NCBI GenBank assembly: GCA_018711265.1
Contig: DVIM01000085.1
Coordinates: 1 to 19,372 of the forward strand
Reading direction: 5' to 3'
Source: Spyradocola merdavium
GTDB lineage: Bacteria > Bacillota > Clostridia > Christensenellales > UBA1750
Length of the DNA: 19,372 nucleotides
Below the pieces are notes generated by a model. The model was not told the origin of the DNA and ran no database searches. It worked only from the letters and a program-made list of their open reading frames with translations. The position numbers and the translations under genes are program-made. Below are positions 1 through 6,472 of this stretch, piece after piece; positions within the stretch are counted from its first letter, which is position 1; each line of letters opens with the position of its first letter.

Positions 1-1684
1 TGGCGCGCAGGTGCACCATCGGGTAGCCGGCGAGCACGCCGCGGACGATGTTCTCGCGCAGGCCCTTTTCGACCGCGGGGATGAAGGCGCGCGGCACGAC
101 GCCGCCGACGACGTTGTCCACGAACTCGAAGTCCTTGTCCTCGTCGTAGAGGGGCTCAAAGAGGATCTTGACGTGGCCGAACTGGCCATGGCCGCCGGTC
201 TGCTTCTTGTGGCGTCCCTCGGCGTCGATGGACTTGCGGATCGTCTCGCGGTAGGGAATCTTGGGGTCCACGAGCGTGGACTCGACGCCGAACTTGGAGG
301 CGAGCTTCTTGACCGTGACGTCCAGCTGCATCTCGCCCTGGCCGGAGAGGATGGTCTCCGAGGTCTCGGCGGGCTTTTCGATGCGGAAGGAGGGATCTTC
401 CTCGGCCAGGCGCTGCAGGCCCTGCATGATCTTGTCTTCCTCGCCCTTCTTCTTGGCGACGATGGCCATGGAGTAGCTGGGTTCGGGGTAGGTCACCCAC
501 GGGAAGACGATGGGATGCACGGGGTCGCAGAGCGTGTCGCCGGTCTTGGTGTCCGCAAGCTTGGTCAGCACGCCGATGTCGCCCGCGATGAGCTTGAAGG
601 AAGGCGTCAGCTTCTTGCCGCACATGGTCGAGACGGAGCCGGCCTTGGCGGTCTTTTCGATGTTGGCGTTGGTGAACTGCGTGTTGGGCGTCAGCACGCC
701 GGAGATGATCTTGATGAGGGAGATCTTGCCCACAAAGGGGTCGGCCAGGGTCTTAAAGACCTGCGCGGAGAAGGGCTCGTCCACGGAGCAGACGCGCTCG
801 GCCGGCTCGTTCGTCTTGGGGTTGGTGCCGCGCTTGGGGAAGGCCTTTTCCACGGGCGAGGGCATGAGGGTCACGATGAAGTTCAGCAGGTTGGAGATGC
901 CCAGCGCCGGCAGCGCCGCGCCGCAGAACACGGGCGTGATCGTCGCCGCCGCGATGCCCTTGCGCAGGCCGCGGAACTTCTCCTCGTCCGTGAGCTCCCC
1001 GGTCTCGAAGTACTTCTCCATCAGCTCGTCGTCCGCGGAGGCCGCAGCCTCGGTGACCTCTTCCCAGACCTCGTCGATCTTCTCCTGCATCTCGGGCGTG
1101 GTGTCCATCTCCTTGGAGAACTTGTCCAGATAGCGGTAGGACTTGCCCGTGACCAGCGAGGAGAAGCCGATGAACTTGCCGTCCTCGTAGATGGGCAGCA
1201 TGACCGGGCAGATGGCGGTCTGGTACTTCTCCTTGAGCTGGGAGATGACCTTGTCGTAATCGGCGTTTTCGCGGTCCATGGAGTTGATGAAGATCGCCCG
1301 CGGGATGGAGTGCTTGCTGGTGTAGGCCATGGCCTTTTCCGCGCCGACGCTCAGGCCCGTCACCGCGCCGATGACGATCAGCGCCGCGTCCGCGATGCGC
1401 AGGGGACCCATCATCTCCCCGATGAAGTCGAAATACCCGGGGATGTCGATGAAGTTGATCTTCGTGTCCTTCCATTCCACGGGGGCAACCGCGGTGCTGA
1501 TGGAGAACTGGCGCCGGATCTCCTCCGGATCGTAGTCGGAGACCGTGGTCCCCTCCTCCACGCGGCCCATGCGGTCAATCGCGCCGGTGGTCCACAGCAG
1601 GGCTTCGGTCAGGGTCGTCTTGCCCTCGCCGCCGTGGCCGACGATCGCGATGTTGCGAATATTCTGAGAAGTATAGTCTTTCAT
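1..1684 (-). CDS. EF-G-like translational GTPase (EF-G2 type), cut by left edge
   Basis: About 561 codons are visible; the C-terminal end lies beyond the window, since EF-G proteins are near 690 residues. The start at 1684 has an AAGGAGGA ribosome-binding site 8-9 bases upstream. The G1 loop is GHGGEGKTT (residues 16-24), typical of the EF-G-like paralogue rather than canonical EF-G, which has GHIDAGKTT. Switch I reads SDYDPEE then SISTAVAPVEW, and G3 is DIPGYFDF (80-87). The expected NKxD G4 motif reads NSMD (134-137). A domain IV segment, GGHGQFGHVKI, is present near the visible end. Canonical EF-G moves tRNA and mRNA on the ribosome; paralogues of this type are common in Clostridia and their roles are mostly unsettled, so I do not assign a precise function. 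The gene has its own promoter and is probably monocistronic at its 5' end. Confidence 0.85.
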   Translation of the reverse strand, partial: MKDYTSQNIRNIAIVGHGGEGKTTLTEALLWTTGAIDRMGRVEEGTTVSDYDPEEIRRQFSISTAVAPVEWKDTKINFIDIPGYFDFIGEMMGPLRIADAALIVIGAVTGLSVGAEKAMAYTSKHSIPRAIFINSMDRENADYDKVISQLKEKYQTAICPVMLPIYEDGKFIGFSSLVTGKSYRYLDKFSKEMDTTPEMQEKIDEVWEEVTEAAASADDELMEKYFETGELTDEEKFRGLRKGIAAATITPVFCGAALPALGISNLLNFIVTLMPSPVEKAFPKRGTNPKTNEPAERVCSVDEPFSAQVFKTLADPFVGKISLIKIISGVLTPNTQFTNANIEKTAKAGSVSTMCGKKLTPSFKLIAGDIGVLTKLADTKTGDTLCDPVHPIVFPWVTYPEPSYSMAIVAKKKGEEDKIMQGLQRLAEEDPSFRIEKPAETSETILSGQGEMQLDVTVKKLASKFGVESTLVDPKIPYRETIRKSIDAEGRHKKQTGGHGQFGHVKILFEPLYDEDKDFEFVDNVVGGVVPRAFIPAVEKGLRENIVRGVLAGYPMVHLRA

Positions 1685-1730
1685 GGAATGGGGTCCTCCT
1701 TCTTCCGTAATCAAAGAACTCGATAACGCC

Positions 1731-1759
1731 ATTTTAACATACTTTACCGATGTTGAAAA
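1731..1759 (-). promoter_or_regulatory. Candidate sigma-A promoter for the EF-G-like gene
   Basis: On the minus strand a TTTTCA element (1754-1759) is followed after 17 bases by TAAAAT (1731-1736), which matches the -10 consensus at five of six positions. It lies about 50 bases before the EF-G-like start codon in an AT-rich gap, after a possible terminator of the preceding gene. Confidence 0.45.
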
Positions 1760-1777
1760 GCCCCTTTATTCGCCGAG

Positions 1778-1810
1778 AAAAAATTTATTTTTTGCGGAGT
1801 ATTTTTCCGC
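1778..1810 (-). terminator. Possible weak terminator after the TIM-barrel gene
   Basis: On the minus strand GCGGA (1810-1806) can pair with TCCGC (1798-1794) around a 7-base loop. An A-rich stretch and then a run of six T (1783-1778) follow. The stem is short and the T run is not adjacent to it, so this is a tentative call. Confidence 0.3.
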
Positions 1811-1836
1811 CCTTTTGGGGCCGCGGGGAGGCCGGA

Positions 1837-2541
1837 TCAATCCCCGCGGTACTTGACCATCAGCTCGCGGAAGAGCGCCGCGGACGTCGGCGGCGTATAG
1901 GTGATGGCGTTGGCGCCGGCCTCGATCGTGCGCAGGATCGTCTCCTCCGTGGAGCCGCCGGTGGCGATGATGGCGGCCTGGGGGAACTCGCTGCGGATGC
2001 GGCGCACGAGGGGCGCGGTGTTTTCGGCGGCCGAGACGTTGAGGATGTCCGCGCCGGCGGCCAGGCGCGCTTCGACATCCGTGTCCATGCGCGCGACGGT
2101 GACCACGACCGGGATGTCGATGACCTCCTTGAGCCGGCGGATGCACTCGTTGCTCGTCGGGGCGTTGACGACGACGGCCGTGGCGCCCAGGGCCTCGGCG
2201 TCCATGGCCAGGTTCACCACGCGCGCGCCGCTGGTGATGCCGCCGCCGACGCCCGAGAACACGGGCATCTCCGCCGCGGTCAGCACCGCGTGGGTGATGG
2301 CGGGCTGGGGCGTAAACGGATAGACGGCGATGACCGCGTCCGCATTGATGTTGCGGATGATGGCCACGTCCGTGGTAAAGACCAGGGACTTGATCCGGCG
2401 GCCAAACACGCGGATGCCGCTGGCCTGGGCGATGCAGCGCGGGATCTCGATCATGTGGTCGCGGAGATTGCCGCGGTATTCGGGCACGAACTTCTCCGCC
2501 TTTTCCGGGCGATCCACCCGATCCTGGTTCACATTGCACAT
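1837..2541 (-). CDS. Uncharacterised TIM-barrel protein (phosphate-binding-barrel type)
   Basis: A 234-residue soluble protein with no signal peptide or membrane segment. It has the rhythm of a beta/alpha barrel: alternating hydrophobic strands (VVVNAP, IPVVVTVA, AAIIATGG) and glycine-rich loops, with GVGGGITSG mid-protein and ATGGSTEETI then GANAITYTPPT near the end. These loops resemble the C-terminal phosphate-binding region of ribulose-phosphate-binding-barrel enzymes such as NanE, TrpC or IMP dehydrogenase-like proteins. I cannot name a substrate; I recall similar Clostridia proteins being labelled only as a putative hydrolase. An ATG at 2547 is also in frame, but the GAGGGG ribosome-binding site sits against it, whereas the ATG at 2541 has a 7-base spacing, so I chose 2541. 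Confidence 0.6.
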   Translation of the reverse strand: MCNVNQDRVDRPEKAEKFVPEYRGNLRDHMIEIPRCIAQASGIRVFGRRIKSLVFTTDVAIIRNINADAVIAVYPFTPQPAITHAVLTAAEMPVFSGVGGGITSGARVVNLAMDAEALGATAVVVNAPTSNECIRRLKEVIDIPVVVTVARMDTDVEARLAAGADILNVSAAENTAPLVRRIRSEFPQAAIIATGGSTEETILRTIEAGANAITYTPPTSAALFRELMVKYRGD

Positions 2542-2577
2542 GCGCATTCCCCTCTTTCGTACAATCGAATTTTCTCT

Positions 2578-2606
2578 ACCGTATCACATTTTTCCACCCG
2601 CGTCAA
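2578..2606 (-). promoter_or_regulatory. Candidate promoter for the TIM-barrel gene
   Basis: On the minus strand TTGACG (2601-2606) is followed after 17 bases by TACGGT (2578-2583), preceded by TGA, which gives an extended -10. The -35 element overlaps the dacF stop codon. The -35 match is good and the -10 match is modest. Confidence 0.45.
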
Positions 2607-3826
2607 ATCCCGTCCTGCGCGGCGCACTGCATCCACAGGCGCAGGACTTCGCCCAGGGAGGAGCGGTAGCTGCGGCCGGGCAGGTCCTGCGTCAGCACCA
2701 GCGGCACGCGCGCGACGGCCTCGCCCTCCTGCATGGCGACGGCCTCGCCCACGATCTCCCCGGCGGAGAGCGGGGCGCGCAGGACGCTGGGCGCGCTCAC
2801 CTCCACCGTGAGGCTCGCGCCCTCGCCCTTGCGCGTGAGCGCCGTCAGGTCCGCCTTGGCCGCAAGGTCCGCCTGGCGCACGACGGCGTTTTCCACGGGC
2901 ACGCCCTGCACGATGACATCCCCCTCATGCAGAAGCTCCGCCGTCTCGTAGTGGTCAAAGGCGTATGTTAAGAGCTCCTGCGCCAGGGAAAAGCGCTTTG
3001 CGCTCGTCGAGGAGCCGAGGATCACGGCCAGGAACCGCTCCCCGCCGCGCTTGGCGGTCGCGCTGATGCAGTAGCCCGCCTCGCTCGTGGAGCCGGTCTT
3101 GACGCCGTCCGCGCCTTCGTAGAAGCGGATGAGGCGGTTGGTGTTGACCAGGTCGGTCACGCGGTTGTTCCTGTGCAGGATCTCGTCCATCCAGATGGTG
3201 GAATAGTCGAAGTACAGGGGATGCGAGAGCACTTCGAGCGAAAGCGCGGCGATGTCCCGCGCGGTAGTGTGCTGCCCCTCGGCCGGCAGGCCCGAGGCGT
3301 TGACATAGTGCGTGCCCGAAAGGCCGAGTTCCGCGGCGCGCTCGTTCATGCGGCCGGCAAAGGCGTCCTCGCTGCCGCGCAGGAGCTCGGCCAGCGCCAC
3401 GGCGGAGTCGTTTGCCGAGGCCACGATCAGGGACTTGAGCAGGTCCTCCACCGTGTAGACGCCGCCCGCGTCCAGCAGCGCCTGCGAGCCGCCCATGCCC
3501 GCGGCCGCCTCCGAGACGGTGACCTCGTCCGCAAGGGCGATCTCCCCGGCATCGAGCGCCTCCAGCGTCAGCAGGATCGTCATCAGCTTCGTCAGGCTCG
3601 CGGCCGGGCGCTGCTCGTCCGCGTTCTTCTCCAGGATCACGGTTCCGCTGCGCGCGTCCAGGAGCAGCACCGAGACCGCGTCCGCCTCCATGGGCAGCTC
3701 GCTCTCCAGGGGCTCGCCCTGCGCGGGGGCGGTCTCCGCCTGCGTGGTGGCGCTCTCCGCCCGCGCCGCGGCGGGCAAGAGCAGCAGCAGCGCCGCAAGC
3801 AATGCGGCAACCCATCGCTTTTTCAT
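2603..3826 (-). CDS. dacF: D-alanyl-D-alanine carboxypeptidase (DacF-like PBP5 family, S11)
   Basis: A 407-residue exported enzyme that would trim the terminal D-alanine of peptidoglycan stem peptides outside the membrane. A signal peptide occupies residues 1-23 (MKKRW, a leucine/alanine core, cleavage after ARA). The three penicillin-binding motifs are all present: SLTK at 77-80 with nucleophile Ser77, SAN at 137-139 and KTG at 243-245. The C-terminal part from about residue 290 fits the family's beta-rich domain. I favour dacF over dacA or dacB because the gene follows deoB and a spoIIM-like gene, as dacF follows deoB/punA in Bacillus and Clostridium; in B. subtilis DacF acts on the spore cortex. 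The ribosome-binding site GGGAGGG is 7 bases from the ATG and lies inside a strong hairpin (separate entry). Confidence 0.88.
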   Translation of the reverse strand: MKKRWVAALLAALLLLLPAAARAESATTQAETAPAQGEPLESELPMEADAVSVLLLDARSGTVILEKNADEQRPAASLTKLMTILLTLEALDAGEIALADEVTVSEAAAGMGGSQALLDAGGVYTVEDLLKSLIVASANDSAVALAELLRGSEDAFAGRMNERAAELGLSGTHYVNASGLPAEGQHTTARDIAALSLEVLSHPLYFDYSTIWMDEILHRNNRVTDLVNTNRLIRFYEGADGVKTGSTSEAGYCISATAKRGGERFLAVILGSSTSAKRFSLAQELLTYAFDHYETAELLHEGDVIVQGVPVENAVVRQADLAAKADLTALTRKGEGASLTVEVSAPSVLRAPLSAGEIVGEAVAMQEGEAVARVPLVLTQDLPGRSYRSSLGEVLRLWMQCAAQDGI

Positions 3827-3829
3827 GCA

Positions 3830-3875
3830 AAATCCCTCCCGTCTGCTCCATAGGTAAGCAGAACGGGAGGGATTT
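3830..3875 (-). promoter_or_regulatory. Long hairpin that buries the dacF ribosome-binding site
   Basis: A perfect 13-bp inverted repeat (3830-3842 with 3863-3875) continues, after one unpaired base at 3862, into a further 5-bp stem (3843-3847 with 3857-3861), with a 9-base loop. On the minus-strand RNA the 3' arm contains the GGGAGGG ribosome-binding site of dacF and ends 3 bases before its ATG. It begins about 20 bases after the deoB stop, so it could also end deoB transcription, but only four T follow the stem. Confidence 0.75.
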
Positions 3876-3879
3876 ATGC
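3851..3879 (-). promoter_or_regulatory. Weak candidate forespore (sigma-F/G-like) promoter for dacF
   Basis: GCATA on the minus strand (3875-3879) fits the -35 of forespore sigma factors. Fourteen bases later TGCTTACCTA (3851-3860) is only a partial -10 match. If used, RNA would start near 3844 and lack the 5' arm of the dacF hairpin while keeping the ribosome-binding site. Confidence 0.25.
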
Positions 3880-3894
3880 CCGGATTCCGCGCGT

Positions 3895-5037
3895 TTATTC
3901 GATGGCTTCCCCGGAGGCCCAGGCCACGCCCAGGTGCCGGCAGACCGTGGCCGCCAGGTCCGAAAAGCTCGTCCGCACGCCCAGGTCCCCGGTCGCGCCG
4001 CCGTGCAGCAGCAGGGGGACGTATTCGCGCGTGTGGTCCGTGCCGCGGAAGGTGGGGTCGCAGCCGTGGTCGCCGGTCACGGCGAGGAGGTCGCCCGGGC
4101 GCAGGCGCCGGAGCGCCTCGCCCAGCGTCCTGTCGAAGTGCTCCAGCGCGCGGCCATAGCCCTCCGCGTCGCGGCGGTGGCCGTAGAGCATGTCAAAGTC
4201 CACCAGGTTCACAAACAGCAGGCCGGAAAAGTCGCGCTCGAGCAGGTCGAGCAGCGCGCGCTCGCCCTCCTCGTTCCCGTGCGTGGGGAAGGACTCCGTG
4301 ATGCCCCGGCCGGCGAAGATGTCGGAGATCTTGCCCACGGCCAGGACGTCCCGGCCCGCGGCCTGCAGCGCGTCGAGCATCGTCCTGCCGGCCGGCTCCA
4401 GGGAGAAGTCGCGCCGGTTGGCGGTGCGCACGTACTGCCCCTGCCCGCCCACGAAGGGCCGTGCGATGACGCGCCCGACGGCAAGGTCCCCGGTGAGCAT
4501 CCCGCGCGCGGTTTGGCAGATCGCGTAGAGCTCCGAAAGGGGCACGACCTCCTCGTGCGCGGCGACCTGGAACACGCTGTCGGCCGAGGTGTAGACGATC
4601 AGCGCGCCGCGGCGGACGGCCTCGTCCCCCAGGCGCTGGATGATCTCCGTGCCCGAGGCCGTGCAGTTGCCGATGCACGGCCGGCCGACCGCCTGGGAGA
4701 ACCGCTCCAGGAACGCTTCGGGGAACCCGTGCGGAAACGTGGGGAACGGCTTGTCCAGCACGAGGCCGCTCAGCTCCCAGTGGCCCGTGGTCGTGTCCTT
4801 GCCGCGCGAGCGCTCGGCCATCTTCCCCCAGCCCGCCTGGGGCAGGACCGCGTCCTGCGCGCCCAGCAGGCGCAGGAGCCCGAGCGAGCGCAGGTTCGGC
4901 AGCGCGAGGTCGGGCATTCTGGCCAGGATGTGCAAAAGCGTATGGCAGCCCGCGTCGCCGAACTGCGCGGCGTCGGGCAGTTCCCCGACGCCCAGGCTGT
5001 CCAGCACGACGACGATGGCGCGATTTTTCTTCTTCAT
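3895..5037 (-). CDS. deoB: Phosphopentomutase
   Basis: A 380-residue enzyme of the alkaline phosphatase superfamily that interconverts ribose 1-phosphate and ribose 5-phosphate (and the deoxy forms) in nucleoside salvage. Family motifs appear in order: DSLGVGELPDA with the first metal-binding Asp at 13; KDTTTGHWE at 80-88, holding the threonine that is phosphorylated; SADSVFQ; VNLVDFDMLYGHRRD; and TGDHGCDPTFRGTDHTREYVP with the remaining metal-binding Asp and His residues. Length is normal for the family. The AAGGAGGA ribosome-binding site is about 10 bases before the ATG. It lies between the spoIIM-like gene and dacF, 33 bases after the former. In Bacillus and Clostridium this locus usually also carries xerD and a purine nucleoside phosphorylase gene, and neither is present here. 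Confidence 0.96.
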   Translation of the reverse strand: MKKKNRAIVVVLDSLGVGELPDAAQFGDAGCHTLLHILARMPDLALPNLRSLGLLRLLGAQDAVLPQAGWGKMAERSRGKDTTTGHWELSGLVLDKPFPTFPHGFPEAFLERFSQAVGRPCIGNCTASGTEIIQRLGDEAVRRGALIVYTSADSVFQVAAHEEVVPLSELYAICQTARGMLTGDLAVGRVIARPFVGGQGQYVRTANRRDFSLEPAGRTMLDALQAAGRDVLAVGKISDIFAGRGITESFPTHGNEEGERALLDLLERDFSGLLFVNLVDFDMLYGHRRDAEGYGRALEHFDRTLGEALRRLRPGDLLAVTGDHGCDPTFRGTDHTREYVPLLLHGGATGDLGVRTSFSDLAATVCRHLGVAWASGEAIE

Positions 5038-5070
5038 AGTTGGGGTTTCCTCCTTCGTAGTTTCCGCGTC

Positions 5071-5595
5071 TTAGGCAAGGCATGCCGAGGCGAGGCACCG
5101 CAGCGCGAGGGCGAGCGCCTGCGCCGCAAAGACGGCGGCGAGCAGGCGGGCATAGGCCGTCTTCCCCGGGATGCGCGCGCGCAGCGCGGCATAGGCCGTC
5201 ACGCAGCAGCCCACGCACCACGCCGCAAGCGACAACAGCCCCTGCGGCACGAGCAGCGCGCCAAAGGCCAGCGCGCCCGCCCAGCCGTGCGCCGCGATCC
5301 ACGCACTCCAGGCCATCCCCACGGAGAAAGCCCGGCTCACGAGCAGCGCCGCGCAGAGCGCGCAGCCAAAGGGGTGCAGGGCGCAGAGCCAGAGCGCCAG
5401 CACCGCAAGCCCCTCCCGCAGGAGGGAGAGCAGCGCGCCCGCCGAGGCGGAGACCGGCGAAAAGAGATCCAGTCCCTCCCCGCCCGTGCGAAAACCGCTC
5501 GTCGCCGCCGCAATGGCGAGAAAGACGGCGATTCCATATCCGATTCCATAGTCTGCCAGGTGTTTTTTTGCGCCGCGCGCCGCGTTTTTCCACAA
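5071..5595 (-). CDS. spoIIM: Polytopic membrane protein, probable SpoIIM (stage II sporulation)
   Basis: A 174-residue protein, mostly hydrophobic, with about four to five membrane segments (roughly 17-33, 61-86, 89-102, 106-137, 148-172). The stretch VSRAFSVGMAWSAWI, followed by ALAFGALLVPQGLLSLAAW, resembles the core of SpoIIM/DUF95 proteins, where a GFSLGF-like turn is followed by a PQ-containing helix. SpoIIM is part of the SpoIIDMP machine that remodels septal peptidoglycan during engulfment. The neighbours deoB and dacF match the usual spoIIM locus. The start is TTG at 5595, chosen because GGGGAGGG lies 7 bases upstream and no ATG or GTG in this frame is better placed. Sequence similarity alone is loose; the call leans on context. 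It starts 16 bases after the spo0A-like stop codon. Confidence 0.62.
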   Translation of the reverse strand: MWKNAARGAKKHLADYGIGYGIAVFLAIAAATSGFRTGGEGLDLFSPVSASAGALLSLLREGLAVLALWLCALHPFGCALCAALLVSRAFSVGMAWSAWIAAHGWAGALAFGALLVPQGLLSLAAWCVGCCVTAYAALRARIPGKTAYARLLAAVFAAQALALALRCLASACLA

Positions 5596-5602
5596 GGCGC
5601 AT

Positions 5603-5621
5603 CCCTCCCCTTTAGGAAGGG
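5603..5621 (-). promoter_or_regulatory. Small hairpin covering the spoIIM-like ribosome-binding site
   Basis: On the minus strand CCCTTCC (5621-5615) can pair with GGGAGGG (5609-5603) around the 5-base loop TAAAG, giving 7 pairs including one T-G. The 3' arm is the ribosome-binding site of the spoIIM-like gene, and the loop contains the stop codon of the preceding gene. Confidence 0.5.
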
Positions 5622-6316
5622 TATGTTTCCTCCTGCGCGTCCATGCGCCTTAGGCGCAGGTGCTCGCAGATCTGTGCGAGGAACGCGCGGTTCGTGGGCT
5701 TGCCGCGCTCGGCCTCCACGGTATAGCCGAACCGGGACTGCAGCGCGCGAAGGTCCCCGCGCACCCAGGCGCACTCGATGGCGTAGCGGATGTTGCGCTC
5801 CACGCTGTCGGGCGTGCGGCGCATCTCCCGCGCGATGGGCGCGTAGATCCGGCTGCGCACGTCTGCCAGCGCCCCCTCGTCCTGCAGGGCGATCTCCAGC
5901 GCGCGGCAGAGCTGGCGGGTGCCGAGCGTCTGCGGCTTGAACCCCAGGCGCAGGAGCTCCTCGCCGAGGGCGTTTCGGTCCGGCGTGGCCAGGGCCGCGC
6001 CGCGCACATCGTCCAGCGCTGCGGCGAGCTCCGCCTCCGTGGCAAACCGGGCATTCTTTGGCGCGCGCAGGTTCTGCGCGCAGGGCAGCAGCAGTACGCA
6101 GGGCCTGGGCGCGAGCGCGCGGGCGAGCGCGAGGCCGTCCTGCCCCGGCAGGACCGCGTCCAGGACGAAGAGATCCGCGCCGCTGCGGCGCAGCACCTCC
6201 TCGTCCGCACGGCCGCCCGCGGCAAGGCCCACGACGCGGTCCGCGCCGCGCGCCCAGATCTGCGCCCGCATGCGCTCGGCGTCCCCCAGCGTCCGGCGAA
6301 GGATATAGATGCGCAT
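5612..6316 (-). CDS. spo0A: Spo0A-family sporulation regulator with degenerate receiver
   Basis: A 234-residue protein. Residues about 113-222 match the Spo0A DNA-binding domain: GEELLRLGFKP, GTRQLCRALEIAL, YAPIAREM, the recognition helix SVERNIRYAIECAW (171-184), FGYT and KPTNRAF. The N-terminal receiver-like part is short (about 105 residues) and degenerate. The usual acidic pair after the first strand is replaced (IYILRRTLGD), Asp53 in VLDAVLP is kept as the possible phosphate acceptor, the conserved Thr/Ser is lost (LLLPCA), and no K-P motif is seen. It directly follows spoIVB, the normal spo0A position. The start at 6316 is chosen for the AAAGGGGG ribosome-binding site 7 bases upstream; an ATG at 6340 lacks one. 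It could be the organism's only Spo0A or a diverged copy; other loci are not visible. Confidence 0.85.
   Translation of the reverse strand: MRIYILRRTLGDAERMRAQIWARGADRVVGLAAGGRADEEVLRRSGADLFVLDAVLPGQDGLALARALAPRPCVLLLPCAQNLRAPKNARFATEAELAAALDDVRGAALATPDRNALGEELLRLGFKPQTLGTRQLCRALEIALQDEGALADVRSRIYAPIAREMRRTPDSVERNIRYAIECAWVRGDLRALQSRFGYTVEAERGKPTNRAFLAQICEHLRLRRMDAQEETYPS
5618..5646 (-). promoter_or_regulatory. Candidate sigma-E-like promoter for the spoIIM-like gene
   Basis: CATACCCT on the minus strand (5618-5625) differs from the sigma-E -10 consensus CATACANT at one position. Fourteen bases upstream GCATGGA (5640-5646) partly matches the -35. It lies in the 3' end of the spo0A-like gene. 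In B. subtilis spoIIM is a sigma-E gene, which supports the reading; the -35 match is poor. Confidence 0.35.
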
Positions 6317-6323
6317 CTGCCCG

Positions 6324-6350
6324 CCCCCTTTCGCACCCATGGAAAGAGGG
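6324..6350 (-). promoter_or_regulatory. Hairpin covering the spo0A ribosome-binding site
   Basis: On the minus strand CCCTCTTTC (6350-6342) can pair with GAAAGGGGG (6332-6324) around a 9-base loop, giving 9 pairs with one T-G. The 3' arm includes the ribosome-binding site of the spo0A-like gene. The 5' arm starts at the last base of the candidate sigma-H -10 element. Confidence 0.5.
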
Positions 6351-6376
6351 TTCGACGCGCGGGCGCGATTTCCTGC
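6350..6376 (-). promoter_or_regulatory. Candidate sigma-H promoter for spo0A
   Basis: GCAGGAAAT on the minus strand (6368-6376) fully matches the sigma-H -35 consensus RnAGGAwww. Eleven bases later GTCGAAC (6350-6356) matches the -10 RnnGAAT at all fixed positions except the last. Sigma-H drives the sporulation promoter of spo0A in B. subtilis. The CGTCGAA overlapping the -10 is also one base from a Spo0A box (TGTCGAA). Predicted RNA start is near 6343. Confidence 0.6.
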
Positions 6377-6386
6377 CAAAGACACA

Positions 6387-6435
6387 ATGCACTCTTTTTT
6401 GTGCATTTGTTAAAAGATGGGTTATGCACTCTTTT
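6387..6435 (-). repeat. Repeated GTGCAT sites upstream of spo0A
   Basis: The 12-mer AAAAGAGTGCAT occurs twice on the minus strand (6424-6435 and 6387-6398), 37 bases apart. An opposite-facing copy of the core (ATGCAC on the minus strand, 6401-6406) forms a perfect 6-bp inverted repeat with the second copy. All three lie upstream of the candidate sigma-H promoter, where a regulator could bind. Confidence 0.5.
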
Positions 6436-6445
6436 GGGGGACTGA

Positions 6446-6471
6446 AGAGGGCGGCTGAAAAGCCGCCCTCT
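6446..6471 (-). terminator. GC-rich stem-loop right after spoIVB
   Basis: A perfect 11-bp stem (6446-6456 with 6461-6471) with a 4-base loop begins 1 base after the spoIVB stop codon. No T run follows on either strand, so it is a terminator-like or RNA-stabilising stem rather than a textbook intrinsic terminator. Confidence 0.5.
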
Positions 6472-6472
6472 C

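Noticed and set aside
11..1726. 571-residue plus-strand open frame
   Set aside because: It lies opposite the EF-G-like gene, has no family motifs and reads as low-complexity Gly/Leu/Asp/Arg, the usual antisense shadow in GC-rich DNA.
4193..5602. 469-residue minus-strand frame starting with an ATG at 5602 next to the same GGGGAGGG site
   Set aside because: It overlaps deoB and the spoIIM-like gene in another frame, is low-complexity Arg/Gly/Ala, and the ribosome-binding site directly abuts the ATG.
5644..5658. 15-base near-palindrome in the 3' end of spo0A
   Set aside because: It falls in coding sequence for a conserved part of the protein and has no T run; chance is likely in GC-rich DNA.
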